64,000 nucleotides of DNA from contig NZ_JACHBR010000001.1 of NCBI RefSeq assembly GCF_014200435.1, positions 4,557,501-4,621,500 on the forward strand, written 5' to 3'. Numbering within the stretch: position 1 is the stretch's first letter; each line of letters opens with the position of its first letter. The notes under the pieces were generated by a model. The model was not told the DNA's origin and ran no database searches. It saw nothing but the letters and a program-made list of their open reading frames with translations. A program made the position numbers and the translations under genes. This stretch comes from Sphaerisporangium krabiense (lineage in GTDB: Bacteria; Actinomycetota; Actinomycetes; Streptosporangiales; Streptosporangiaceae). Shown piece after piece: positions 18,101 to 25,617 of the stretch.

Positions 18101-18757
18101 AACTGGCGCGACGACGCCGACCTGGCCGAGGTGTACGCGGTGTGGGGCGGCTTCGCGTACGGCAGGGACATGGACGGCGTCCCGGCGCGCCCGGACATGG
18201 AGGCCGCCTACCGGCGCATCGCGGTGGCCGCGAAGAACGTCGACACGCGCGAGCACGACATCGCCGACTCCGACGACTACTTCCAGTACCACGGCGGCAT
18301 GATCGCCACGGTCCGCGCCCTGACCGGCCGCGCGCCCGCCGCGTACGTCGGCGACAGCACCCGCCCGGACGCGGTGCGCACCCGCACCCTGTCGGAGGAG
18401 ACGGCGCGGATCTTCCGGGCCCGGGTGGTGAACCCGCGCTGGGTGGCGGCGATGCGGCGGCACGGGTACAAGGGGGCGTTCGAGCTGGCGGCGACGGTGG
18501 ACTACCTGTTCGGCTACGACGCGACGACGGGCGTGGTGGCCGACTGGATGTACGACAGGCTCGCGGCGGTGTACGTGCTGGACGCGGAGAACCAGGCGTT
18601 CCTCGCCGCGTCCAACCCGTGGGCCCTGCACGGCATCGCCGAGCGCCTGCTGGAGGCGGCGAACAGGAACATGTGGGAACACCCGGACCCGGAAATCCTG
18701 CGGGCCCTCCAGGAGGTCTATCTGAAGGCCGAGGGCGACATCGAGAGCGGGGGGTGA
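15110..18757 (+). CDS. cobN: Cobaltochelatase large subunit CobN
   Basis: Product of 1215 aa, the usual size of CobN. Recognisable family blocks include FGENPIAIYHDPDLPPSHHF near residue 490, VHVGKHGNLEWLPGKSAG near 530 and SIWGTSAMRTAGDD near 867. CobN binds hydrogenobyrinate a,c-diamide and inserts Co2+ with the help of an ATPase partner; the likely partner is the AAA/vWA fusion at 3.3 kb. GTG 15110 is chosen because GAGG at 15097-15100 lies 9 bases upstream; GTG 15095 is also in frame but lies closer to the riboswitch hairpin. A long open frame on the opposite strand is a GC-rich shadow. Confidence 0.96.
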   Translation: MRELPVLLLSTSDTDLLSARASGLPYRLGNPARLAPGDLPPLLEDAGLVVVRLLGGRRVWEEGLDAVLAGPRPVVVLGGEQAPDAELMELSTVPGGVCAEAHAYLAHGGPANLAELHRFLSDTVLLTGHGFAPPAPTPSWGVLDRPRSSETQGAGARAVEGQGRPVVGVLYYRAHHVAGNTRFVEVLCDAVEEAGGRALPVYCASLRAAEPGLLEALAQVDALVVTVLAAGGTRPATASAGGDDEAWDVGALARLDVPVLQGLCLTGDRATWLASDDGLSPLDAASQVAIPEFDGRIITVPFSFKEVDADGLPVYVADPERAARVAGIAVRHAALRHVPPSARRVAVMLSAYPTKHARIGNAVGLDTPASVVRLMAAMRDQGYDIGADGEIPGVAEGDGDALIHALIAAGGQDQDWLTEEQLAGNPVRVSAARYGAWYATLPEDLRARMERHWGPPPGELFVDRSRDPEGEIVLAALRAGNVVVMVQPPRGFGENPIAIYHDPDLPPSHHFLAAYRWLRDGFGAHAVVHVGKHGNLEWLPGKSAGMSASCGTDAALGDLPLIYPFLVNDPGEGTQAKRRAHAVLVDHLVPPMARADGYGDMARLEQLLDEHASIAAMDPAKLPAIRAQIWTLIQAARLDHDLGVADRPHDAEFDDFLLHVDGWLCEVKDVQIRDGLHVLGQAPEGRARVDLVLAMLRARQMWAGGTAVPGLREALGLTEDGAAGRAETDRAEGLAAALVEGMEERGWDPAAVEEVRASVLGATEGTEAVARVLEFAAAEIVPRLARTADEIGAVLHALDGGYVPAGPSGSPLRGLVNVLPTGRNFYSVDPKAVPSRLAWETGQAMADSLLARYRADTGEWPRSVGLSIWGTSAMRTAGDDVGEVLALLGVRPVWDEASRRVTGLEAVPAAELGRPRVDVTVRISGFFRDAFPHVVAMLDDAVRLAAAQEEPDELNYVRAHVRADRAAHGDERRATTRIFGSRPGAYGAGLLPLIDSRNWRDDADLAEVYAVWGGFAYGRDMDGVPARPDMEAAYRRIAVAAKNVDTREHDIADSDDYFQYHGGMIATVRALTGRAPAAYVGDSTRPDAVRTRTLSEETARIFRARVVNPRWVAAMRRHGYKGAFELAATVDYLFGYDATTGVVADWMYDRLAAVYVLDAENQAFLAASNPWALHGIAERLLEAANRNMWEHPDPEILRALQEVYLKAEGDIESGG

Positions 18758-18774
18758 ACCGCGTCGCGCGGTTC
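18756..18774 (+). terminator. Hairpin at the cobN stop
   Basis: GAACCGCG-TCG-CGCGGTTC forms a perfect 8-bp stem that begins inside the cobN stop codon and is followed by TCTTCC. It is the likely end of the cobN transcript. The rest of the 280-base gap to the next gene shows no gene or recognised site. Confidence 0.65.
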
Positions 18775-19037
18775 TCTTCCCCGGGGAAAGGCATGTGCGT
18801 GGAAATAGCGGCGAGGGCGAGATGGTTTCGCCGTCAACTTTCTCGGTGCCGACTTGTGAATGCGCGAATATCTGCATTCCACCGCATTTCCTCGTAATCC
18901 CGCGGCCCATCGGCATTCGGGGTATTCGGCGCCGCCTCCGGCCGCTCCTCCTTCGCGGAGCGGAGCCCGTGCCCCGTGGCAGGAGGGGCGGGCGGTGAAG
19001 TTCCGCCGGGCGGGGAAGGATCGTTGTCGGGGGCGTG

Positions 19038-20879
19038 ATGACGAGGACTCCGATCGCCGACTACGCGTTGCTGTCCGACCGCCATTCGGCCGCGCTGGTC
19101 TCGCGGCACGGTTCGGTGGACTGGTTGTGCCTGCCGCGGTTCGACAGCCCGTCGGTGTTCGGCGCGATCCTGGACGACTCGGCCGGCCGCTGGTCCATCC
19201 GCCCGCCGGGCACGCGGAAGGTGTCGCGGCGGTACCTGGACGGCACGATGGTGCTGGAGACGACGTTCGAGACCGCGACCGGCACGCTGGTGCTGACCGA
19301 CGCCATGGTCGTCGGCGAGCACCCGGACGTGCACCGGCTCGGCGCGAGCGCGCCCCACGTGCTCGCCCGCCGGGCCGCCTGCACGCGCGGCGCCGTCCGC
19401 GTGGAGCTGCGTTACGCCCCGCGATCCGAGTACGGCCAGGTCGTGCCGCTGCTGTGCGAGATCCCCGGCGGCGTGAACTCCCGGGGCGGGCCCGACCGGC
19501 TGACGATGTCCACACCGGTCGCCCTCGATCTGGCGGGGCACGAGGCCGCGGCGACGGTCGCGATGGAGGAGGGCGCCCGCCTGTGCTTCGCGCTGCAGCG
19601 CAGCGACGCCTGCGCCGAGGCGCCGCCCGTCTGGGACCAGGCGCGGATCACCGAGGCGATCGAGACCACGGCGCGGGCCTGGCGGCGCTGGGCCGAGGCA
19701 CACCAGCGCTACGACGGCCCCTACCGCGACATGGTGGCCCTGTCCGGGCGAGTCCTGCACGCGCTGAGCTACCAGCCGACCGGCGCGATCGTGGCCGCGC
19801 CGACCACCTCGCTGCCGGAGAGCCCGGAGGGCGAGCGCAACTGGGACTACCGCTTCTCCTGGATCCGGGACGCCAGCTTCACGATGGAGGCCCTGTGGGT
19901 CGCGGCCTGCCCGGACGAGGCGGGCGACTTCCTGAACTTCATGACCACCGCCGCCGCGAGCTACGAGCCGCAGGGCGCTCTGCAGATCATGTTCGGCGTC
20001 GGCTGCGAGCACGACCTGACCGAGCGTGAGCTGCCCCACCTGCGCGGATGGCAGGACAGCAGGCCGGTGCGCGTCGGCAACGCGGCGTGGAGGCAGCCCC
20101 AGGTCGACGTCTACGGCGAGCTGCTGGCCGCCGTCCACCTGCTGTCGGACCAGATCGGGCCCCTGGACCGGGAGAGCCGCGCCTTCCTGGTCTCCTTGGC
20201 GGACGCCGCCGCGGGCCAGTGGCGCGAGCCCGACCACGGCATCTGGGAGATCAGGGGAGACCCCCGCCACTACCTGTACTCCAAGCTGATGTGCTGGGTG
20301 GCCCTGGACCGCGCCCTGGACCTCGCCCCCCGGCTGGACGCCGCCGAACGCACGGGTCCCTGGCGGACGGCGCGCGAGGAGGTGCGGGAGGCGATCCTGC
20401 GGCAGGGCTGGGACGAGGGCATGGGCGCGTACACGCAGGCGTTCGGCTCGTCGGTGCTGGACGCGTCCGCGCTGATGATGCCGATCGTCGGCTTCGCCCC
20501 GGCGCACGACCCGCGCGTCCGGGCCACCATCGGCGCGATCGCCGAGCACCTGACCGACGAGGACGGCCTCGTGTACCGCTACCGGGCCGCCGACGGGCTG
20601 GCGGGCGAGGAAGGGCCGTTCCTGATGTGCACGTTCTGGCTGGCCCACGCGCAGGCCCTGGCCGGGTGGCGGGACCGGGCGCGCGAGACCTTCGCGCGGG
20701 CGGCGGCGTTCGCCAACGACGTGGGGCTGATGTCGGAGGAGGTCTGCCCGCGGACCCGCCAGCTCCTCGGCAACTTCCCCCAGGCGTTCAGCCACATCGG
20801 CCTGGTCAACGCCGCGTGGGCCATCGACCAGGCCGAGCGGGAGGCGCGGGGCGGCCACAGGAAGCGCCTCGACCTGTGA
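19038..20879 (+). CDS. Glycoside hydrolase family 15 protein (glucoamylase/trehalase-like)
   Basis: Product of 613 aa with the GH15 layout: an N-terminal beta-sandwich (SRHGSVDWLCLPRFDSPSVF near residue 22) followed by an (alpha/alpha)6 barrel. The catalytic-acid region reads RNWDYRFSWIRDASF near residue 270, a hallmark of the bacterial GH15 group, and the C-terminal region has TFWLAHAQALAG near residue 533. Cytoplasmic actinomycete members often act as alpha,alpha-trehalases or glucoamylases, and the sequence cannot decide between these. No signal peptide is visible. GTG 19035 directly precedes the chosen ATG; the ribosome site is weak. Confidence 0.88.
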   Translation: MTRTPIADYALLSDRHSAALVSRHGSVDWLCLPRFDSPSVFGAILDDSAGRWSIRPPGTRKVSRRYLDGTMVLETTFETATGTLVLTDAMVVGEHPDVHRLGASAPHVLARRAACTRGAVRVELRYAPRSEYGQVVPLLCEIPGGVNSRGGPDRLTMSTPVALDLAGHEAAATVAMEEGARLCFALQRSDACAEAPPVWDQARITEAIETTARAWRRWAEAHQRYDGPYRDMVALSGRVLHALSYQPTGAIVAAPTTSLPESPEGERNWDYRFSWIRDASFTMEALWVAACPDEAGDFLNFMTTAAASYEPQGALQIMFGVGCEHDLTERELPHLRGWQDSRPVRVGNAAWRQPQVDVYGELLAAVHLLSDQIGPLDRESRAFLVSLADAAAGQWREPDHGIWEIRGDPRHYLYSKLMCWVALDRALDLAPRLDAAERTGPWRTAREEVREAILRQGWDEGMGAYTQAFGSSVLDASALMMPIVGFAPAHDPRVRATIGAIAEHLTDEDGLVYRYRAADGLAGEEGPFLMCTFWLAHAQALAGWRDRARETFARAAAFANDVGLMSEEVCPRTRQLLGNFPQAFSHIGLVNAAWAIDQAEREARGGHRKRLDL

Positions 20880-20890
20880 CCCCGCGACGG

Positions 20891-20921
20891 GTGATCGCGC
20901 CGCCGCATCGGGTGCGATCAC
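20891..20921 (+). terminator. Hairpin after the GH15 gene
   Basis: GTGATCGC and GCGATCAC form a perfect 8-bp stem with a 15-base loop, 11 bases after the GH15 stop. There is no T-run, as is usual for terminators in very GC-rich genomes. Confidence 0.6.
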
Positions 20922-21008
20922 GCGGAGCGCTTGGTGGATTCGCGATACTTCCCCGGTATTACACCGGATTCCGTAACCCGTGAACACGGGAGTGAATCAG
21001 GCGCGAAG

Positions 21009-21629
21009 ATGGGCCGCATGATGCGGAGGGAGACGCCGTGGGGTGCTTGGGACCCCGCGTCGCTTTCGGAAGCGGCCGCGATGTTCTCGACCTTGCGCAC
21101 CCCGTGGTGGATCGCCGGCGGATACGCCATCGAGCTCGCGGTGGGACGTACGTTCCGTGATCATTCGGACATCGACGTGTTGCTGCTCCGGCGCGACCAG
21201 CTCACCGCCCACAAGGCGCTGCCCTCCTGGGAGCTGTGGGCGGCCGACCCGCCCGGCGTCCTGCGGCCCTGGTCGGCGGCGGAGATCCTTCCGGGGACGG
21301 TCCACGACATCTGGTGCCGCCCGGGGCCCGTCGATCCCTGGCGGATCCAGGTCATGCTGGACGAGTCGGACGGCCGCGACTGGATCTCCCGCCGCGACGC
21401 GCGCGTGCGCATGCCGATCGGCGAGGCCGGCCGCGTCTCCCCGGAGGGCGTCCCGTACCTGGCGCCCGAGATCCAGCTCTTCTACAAGGCGAAACGGCCG
21501 CGCGCCAAGGACGAGCAGGACTTCGGCGAGACCCTGCCGGTGCTCGCCCCGGACCGGCGGCGCTGGCTGGCCGAGGCCATCTCCCTCGCCTACGGCGACC
21601 ATCCCTGGCTGGCCCGGCTGCGCGGGTGA
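21009..21629 (+). CDS. Nucleotidyltransferase-like protein (aminoglycoside adenylyltransferase fold)
   Basis: Product of 206 aa. WWIAGGYAIELAVGRTFRDH SDIDVLLLRRD near residues 38-68 is the nucleotidyltransferase core, with the catalytic Asp pair in SDIDV, as in the aminoglycoside 2-prime-prime adenylyltransferase-like domain family. The C-terminal half has LAPEIQLFYKAKRPRAKDEQ, also common in this family. Most such chromosomal proteins have no proven resistance role, so no substrate is assigned. The start is uncertain: ATG 21009, 21018 and 21021 are all in frame and none has a strong ribosome site. It is convergent with the next gene, with 4 bases between. Confidence 0.72.
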   Translation: MGRMMRRETPWGAWDPASLSEAAAMFSTLRTPWWIAGGYAIELAVGRTFRDHSDIDVLLLRRDQLTAHKALPSWELWAADPPGVLRPWSAAEILPGTVHDIWCRPGPVDPWRIQVMLDESDGRDWISRRDARVRMPIGEAGRVSPEGVPYLAPEIQLFYKAKRPRAKDEQDFGETLPVLAPDRRRWLAEAISLAYGDHPWLARLRG

Positions 21630-21633
21630 GCGG

Positions 21634-22536
21634 TCATGCGCCGAGGTCGATGGCCCGCACGCCCGAGTAGGTCGTGTAGGACGTGATCGTCCGCGGCGTG
21701 CGCAGGCCGGGGTTGGCGAGGAAGAGGTGCCGCAGCCGCGAGAAGGGCCCGCCCCGGCTCTCGGCCTCGGCCACGCCGTCGAGCAGCCGCGTGTCGGTCT
21801 CGTCCAGGTGCAGGCGCTCGGAGAGGTTCCAGCCGTCCCAGGGCAGCACCTCCACCTTGTTGAGCGCCGCCAGGTCCCGCACGACGTTGCCCTGGACCAG
21901 GTCCACGCCCGACAGGCCGACGACCGACACCCCGAACGCGTCCGGGTCGGCCCGTCCCTCCCGGCAGGCGCGCCAGGCGTCGCCCGCGACCAGGAAGCGG
22001 TCGCGGGGCACGTCCGCCGGGTCGAAGGAGATCGCGAAGGCCTCCATGACCTGCGGGTCGGGAAGCTGGGCGTCCACCAGCGTCCATCCCTTGTCACGGT
22101 CCCAGTACTCGGTCACCCAGTGGTCCTCGTAGCGGCCAGGGACCAGGTACGCCGCGAAGCCGCAGCGGACGCGCGCGGGCGTGCCGGTGGTGCGCAGCAG
22201 GGAGCACAGGACCAGCGCGAAGTCCCGGCAGGTGCCGGCGAACCGCCGCCCGGGCGCGCGGGGGGTCGTCAGCGGCCGGTCGTCCAGCTCGGTGACGATC
22301 CGCAGGATCGCGGAGACGTAGCGCGTCTCGGCCTCGTTCCTGCGGTGCTCCGGCACCGTGAACCCGAACAGCCACCCCTCTTCCCTGTGGACGAGCAGGT
22401 CGCGGACCAGCCGTGCCAGCGCCGCCGGCTCGGTGGGAATGCCGTCCAGCCTTGACAGGTCGCCGGGGTCGCTGAAAACGCTGTGGGAGAGATAAAAGGC
22501 CGGCTCATCCGCTTCGAGAGCGCGCGCGTCGGTCAT
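21634..22536 (-). CDS. Transglutaminase-like domain protein
   Basis: Product of 300 aa. The catalytic triad of the transglutaminase-like superfamily is visible: Cys in GTCRDFALVLCSLLR near residue 128, His in EDHWVTEYW near 158 and Asp in LVDAQLPD near 172. Proteins of this family may act as proteases or amide-forming enzymes; no substrate can be named. No signal peptide is visible, so it is probably cytoplasmic. The nearest genes give no functional hint. The start at 22536 begins MTDARALEADEPAFYLSHS, after a GGGAAGG-like leader. Confidence 0.8.
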   Translation of the reverse strand: MTDARALEADEPAFYLSHSVFSDPGDLSRLDGIPTEPAALARLVRDLLVHREEGWLFGFTVPEHRRNEAETRYVSAILRIVTELDDRPLTTPRAPGRRFAGTCRDFALVLCSLLRTTGTPARVRCGFAAYLVPGRYEDHWVTEYWDRDKGWTLVDAQLPDPQVMEAFAISFDPADVPRDRFLVAGDAWRACREGRADPDAFGVSVVGLSGVDLVQGNVVRDLAALNKVEVLPWDGWNLSERLHLDETDTRLLDGVAEAESRGGPFSRLRHLFLANPGLRTPRTITSYTTYSGVRAIDLGA

Positions 22537-22692
22537 GGTTCGCCTTCCCTCGCCAGGTGCACCGTCACGGACCGGCCTTAGCTTGACGGTAATTAATGGA
22601 GAATGTCCACTATTTCACTGACGGTTGCGAAATTCTGCGGGGAGATCGGGGTGGCCGAACCTGCTATATGTGCTGGTGGTCATGGTGAGCGG

Positions 22693-23781
22693 TCAGGGGC
22701 GTTCCGGGGAGGAGGCGGCGTGATCGTTGCGGTGCGTGGGGCCGTGCGGGTCGGCGCAGTGCGCGTCGGCACGCCCGATCGTGAGCAGCTCCGGCGTCGC
22801 GTGGTCCACCTGCAGCGTGGTGTGGCCGATGCCGTACTCGTCGTGGACCAGCCGCTCGGCGGCGATCCGCACGCCGTGACAGTCGGCCCCCGGCTCGACC
22901 AGGATGTGCGCCGACAGCGCGGCGTACCCGGAGGTCACCTCCCAGATGTGCAGGTCGTGGACCTCGACGACGTGTTCGAGCGACGCGGCCTTCCTGCCGA
23001 TCTCGGCGGGGTTCATGCCCGCGGGCGCGGCCTCCATGAACACCCGGCCCGACTCGCGGACCAGGCCCCAGCCCGCCTTGAGCATCAGCGCGGCCACGAC
23101 GAGGGCGGCGATGGCGTCGGCCCTGGCCCAGCCGGTGGTCCAGATGATGATTCCGGCCACGGTCGTGGCCACGAACGCGTACAGGTCGTTCAGGATGTGC
23201 TGGAAGGCGCCCTCGACGTTCAGGCTGGACCTGTTGGCCTTGTTGAGCAGCATCGTCGCCCCCACGTTGACGGCGATGCCGGCGAGCCCGGTGAAGACGA
23301 CGTACACGCCCTCCACCTCGGGCGGGGAGATCAGCCGGACGACGCCCTCGTACACGAAGTAGGCGGCGAGCAGCAGCAGCGTGATGCCGTTGATCTGGGC
23401 CGAGATGATCTCGGCGCGTTTGAGGCCGTAGGTGAAGCCGCCCCGCGGGGGACGCTGGGCGATCCGCATCGCGACGAGCGCGAACACGATCGCGATCGCG
23501 TCGGTCAGCATGTGGCCGGCGTCGGAGATCAGCGCCAGCGAGCCCGCGATGAAGCCGATGACCACCTCGACGGCCATGAAGGCCACGATCAGCGCGAGCG
23601 CGCCGCTCAGATAGCGCCGGTCGGAGTCGGCGCCGAACCCGTGCCCGTGGCCGTGGCCGTGTCCCTGCCCGTGGCCGTGTCCGTGCCCCTGTCCCTCCTC
23701 CTGCATGGGCCCCTGTCCGTTCTCCTGCTCTGGCTTTCGCCCGCGGCCCTTGGCCCCGGAGTGCCCGGCCCGGTCAGCCAT
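22693..23781 (-). CDS. Cation diffusion facilitator (CDF) metal exporter
   Basis: Product of 362 aa. A cytoplasmic N-terminus has a His-rich stretch of alternating Gly-His (about residues 32-48), followed by six membrane helices. Helix 2 has SDAGHMLTDA (about 82-91) and helix 5 has DALNDLYAFVATT-like residues (HILNDLYAF); these Asp/His residues form the transport site of Zn/Cd/Co CDF proteins. A C-terminal cytoplasmic dimer domain (VVEVHDLHIWEVTSG) is present. It exports divalent metal, probably zinc, in exchange for protons. ATG 23781 has GGAGGG upstream and lies inside the end of the arsR-type gene, so the two are one operon. The longer open frame upstream is not used. Confidence 0.92.
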   Translation of the reverse strand: MADRAGHSGAKGRGRKPEQENGQGPMQEEGQGHGHGHGQGHGHGHGHGFGADSDRRYLSGALALIVAFMAVEVVIGFIAGSLALISDAGHMLTDAIAIVFALVAMRIAQRPPRGGFTYGLKRAEIISAQINGITLLLLAAYFVYEGVVRLISPPEVEGVYVVFTGLAGIAVNVGATMLLNKANRSSLNVEGAFQHILNDLYAFVATTVAGIIIWTTGWARADAIAALVVAALMLKAGWGLVRESGRVFMEAAPAGMNPAEIGRKAASLEHVVEVHDLHIWEVTSGYAALSAHILVEPGADCHGVRIAAERLVHDEYGIGHTTLQVDHATPELLTIGRADAHCADPHGPTHRNDHAASSPERP

Positions 23782-24178
23782 CGCCACCCTCCTTCTCGGT
23801 GTGCCTGGCGTGCGTGATCGCCAGGTCGAAGAGCATGCGGACGTGGGAGTCGGCGAGCTGGTAGTACGCCATGCGTCCTGACCTGCGTACCTTGACCACC
23901 CGGTGCATGCGCAGCAGCCGCAGCGCGTGCGAGGCCCCGGACATGCTCTGCCCGGTGGCGGCGGCGAGGTCGCACACGCACATCTCACCGCCCTCCAACA
24001 GGGCGGCCATCATGCGCAACCGGCCGGGGTCGGCGAGCAGGCCGAAGACCTCCGCCAGGTCCTGCACGGTCTCGTCGGAGGGCAGGGACTCGCGGACGGA
24101 CGTCACGCGGTCGGCGTCCACGACCGGGGTGGTACAGGCGTCGGGGTTCATCACTACGACATTTGCACGATCCTTCAT
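23774..24178 (-). CDS. ArsR/SmtB-family metal-responsive repressor
   Basis: Product of 134 aa with a winged helix (GQSMSGASHALRLLRMHRVV at about 76-95 is the recognition region). Two known kinds of metal site are present: C67-x-C69 (CVCDLA, alpha-3 type) and D110-x-H112 with H123-x-x-H126 (alpha-5 type), whose spacing is the same as in CzrA-like zinc sensors. It most likely represses the CDF exporter gene that overlaps its end by 8 bases, until metal binds. Start ATG 24178 overlaps a short inverted repeat CTTC/GAAG (24173-24187) that could be part of its own operator; ATG 24151 is an alternative start. Confidence 0.88.
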   Translation of the reverse strand: MKDRANVVVMNPDACTTPVVDADRVTSVRESLPSDETVQDLAEVFGLLADPGRLRMMAALLEGGEMCVCDLAAATGQSMSGASHALRLLRMHRVVKVRRSGRMAYYQLADSHVRMLFDLAITHARHTEKEGGDG

Positions 24179-24277
24179 ATATCGAAGTGTAGGAATCGGG
24201 CGGCTCGTTGTCGACCTCCGGGCACGGAAGCCGTGCCGCACCGCCTCACGCGGTACGGCACGGGACACGGCCGTGGC

Positions 24278-24862
24278 TCACAAGGGCGTGAAGGCCCCCG
24301 TCTCCGGCTGGAAGTTGGACACGACCCCGGTGTCGACGTCGTAGAACCAGCCGTGCAGGCGCAGCCGCCCGCTCGCGACGCGGCGCGCCACCCGCGGGTA
24401 GCGGCGGAGCTTGTCGAGCTGGGCGATCAGGTGTCCGCGGCCCGGCTCCTCGCCGCCGCTCACGCGCGCCTCGCGCCAGCGGTGGGTCTGCAGCAGCCAC
24501 CAGCGCGTGGTGGGCGCCGAGCGCAGCGTCCAGGAGCGGACCCTGCCCTGGACGGCGCCGCAGCGGGTGTGGCCGCACACGACGAGGTCGCGCACGCCGA
24601 GGATGTTCACGGCGTACTCGATGGTGGCGGCCTCGGCGGTCAGCCGGCCGAGCCGGTAGGGCGGGATGATGTTCCCGGCCGTGCGCAGCTCGAACAGCTC
24701 GCCCGGCCGCGCCCCGGTGATCAGGGACGGGATGACGTGGGCATCGGAGCAGGTGATGAACATCGCCTGCGGTGAGATGCCGTCCTTGAGGGGGGCCGCC
24801 TGTTCTCGCCCGCCGCTGACCTTGCGGTGGAACATGCGGGCATGGTCGATCAACGACTGCAT
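24278..24862 (-). CDS. Beta-class carbonic anhydrase
   Basis: Product of 194 aa, the usual size. Zinc ligands C38, H98 and C101 with the D40-R partner are seen in ITCSDAHVIP and CGHTRCGAV. It interconverts CO2 and bicarbonate in the cytoplasm. ATG 24862 is chosen because GAAGGAG lies 8 bases upstream; a GTG at 24871 would overlap that site. The residue pattern RTAGNIIPPYR near residue 60 is standard. No sulfate transporter neighbour, which some homologues have, is present here. The 99-base gap after the gene carries only the arsR-type promoter region. Confidence 0.93.
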   Translation of the reverse strand: MQSLIDHARMFHRKVSGGREQAAPLKDGISPQAMFITCSDAHVIPSLITGARPGELFELRTAGNIIPPYRLGRLTAEAATIEYAVNILGVRDLVVCGHTRCGAVQGRVRSWTLRSAPTTRWWLLQTHRWREARVSGGEEPGRGHLIAQLDKLRRYPRVARRVASGRLRLHGWFYDVDTGVVSNFQPETGAFTPL

Positions 24863-24962
24863 GGAGAGCACTCCTTCGTGCTGATGACGGGACGGGCAGG
24901 GGGAGACCGGCCGGACGGCCCGAGGCGCGTCCGGCCCCCGCGCGGCGCGGGAGGCCCGCCGA

Positions 24963-25358
24963 TCAGCAGCGGAAGACGGGCAGCCGCGGCCCTGTCGGCC
25001 GCGCCCTCCGCAGGGCGAAGGCGCCCGCTCCGGACGTCCCCGCCAGAGACGCCGTCTCGGCGACGGCTCTCGCTCTCTGCGGTGGGGGTCCGCCGTTGCG
25101 AGACGGCGGTGGGGGAGACTTGTGCCAGCCCGCGGCGCCCGGCTGTTCCCACGGCTTCGGACACCCGTCGTGGTCGGTGTCCTCGGGAACGGAGGCGGGG
25201 GACGGCACGGGGGCCGTCTGCGGAGGCGCCTGCGCGGCGAGCGTGAACGGCTCGGACCGGGACACGGGCGAGCCGGGGGCCTCGGGGCCGGGGGCGACGC
25301 CGTGGACGAGCAGGACGGCGGCGGTCACGGCCATCAAAGCGCGCAGAACCGCCGTCAT
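24963..25358 (-). CDS. Hypothetical secreted protein, Pro-rich
   Basis: Product of 131 aa. It starts with a likely Sec signal peptide (TAVLRALMAVTAAVLLVHGVA), then a Pro/Ala-rich segment and DTDHDGCPKPWEQ near residue 70, which looks like a short acidic calcium- or metal-binding motif. The C-terminus is basic and ends PRLPVFRC. I recognise no family. The start ATG 25358 begins the signal peptide at once; TTG 25379 is another choice. A TATAAG-type -10 box (about 25393-25398 on this strand) supports transcription. Coding status is moderately supported. Confidence 0.5.
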   Translation of the reverse strand: MTAVLRALMAVTAAVLLVHGVAPGPEAPGSPVSRSEPFTLAAQAPPQTAPVPSPASVPEDTDHDGCPKPWEQPGAAGWHKSPPPPSRNGGPPPQRARAVAETASLAGTSGAGAFALRRARPTGPRLPVFRC

Positions 25359-25501
25359 CGCAGATCGTCGCTCCGTCAACGCATCGCCCCACTACTTATA
25401 GCATGCAGTTGATTACGAATAGTAGTCGAAGGGTCGTGTCACGTACATTGGCTGTTTGGCAAAGGTGCTGGTCACGCTATGGATATGGGAGATCGGCGCG
25501 G

Positions 25502-25566
25502 CGGACACGGTTTCGTGTCCGATGTTTCCGTTAATGCGGCTTTTTGATCGCGGGCCGGCACCCGCG
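25502..25566 (+). promoter_or_regulatory. Two hairpins in the leader of the phytase-like gene
   Basis: CGGACACG-GTTT-CGTGTCCG (25502-25521) is a perfect 8-bp stem with a tetraloop, and CGCGGG-CCGGCA-CCCGCG (25549-25566) is a perfect 6-bp stem. Between them is GGCTTTTTGAT. They lie 50 to 115 bases before the start codon, so they may form part of a long leader or stop upstream transcription. Confidence 0.45.
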
Positions 25567-25617
25567 GGTCATCCGTTGTTGTGCCCGGCTTCACCGAGCG
25601 TCCTTAGCGTTGCGGCC

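Noticed and set aside
14771-18916. A 1381-codon open frame opposite cobN
   Set aside because: Its product is low in complexity (Arg, Gly, Pro, Val, His), has no domain, and mirrors the codon bias of cobN. Such antisense frames are common in very GC-rich DNA.
24173-24187. CTTCATATATCGAAG as a proven ArsR operator
   Set aside because: The arms match over only four bases and the site overlaps a possible start codon, so it is mentioned only as a candidate within the gene entry.
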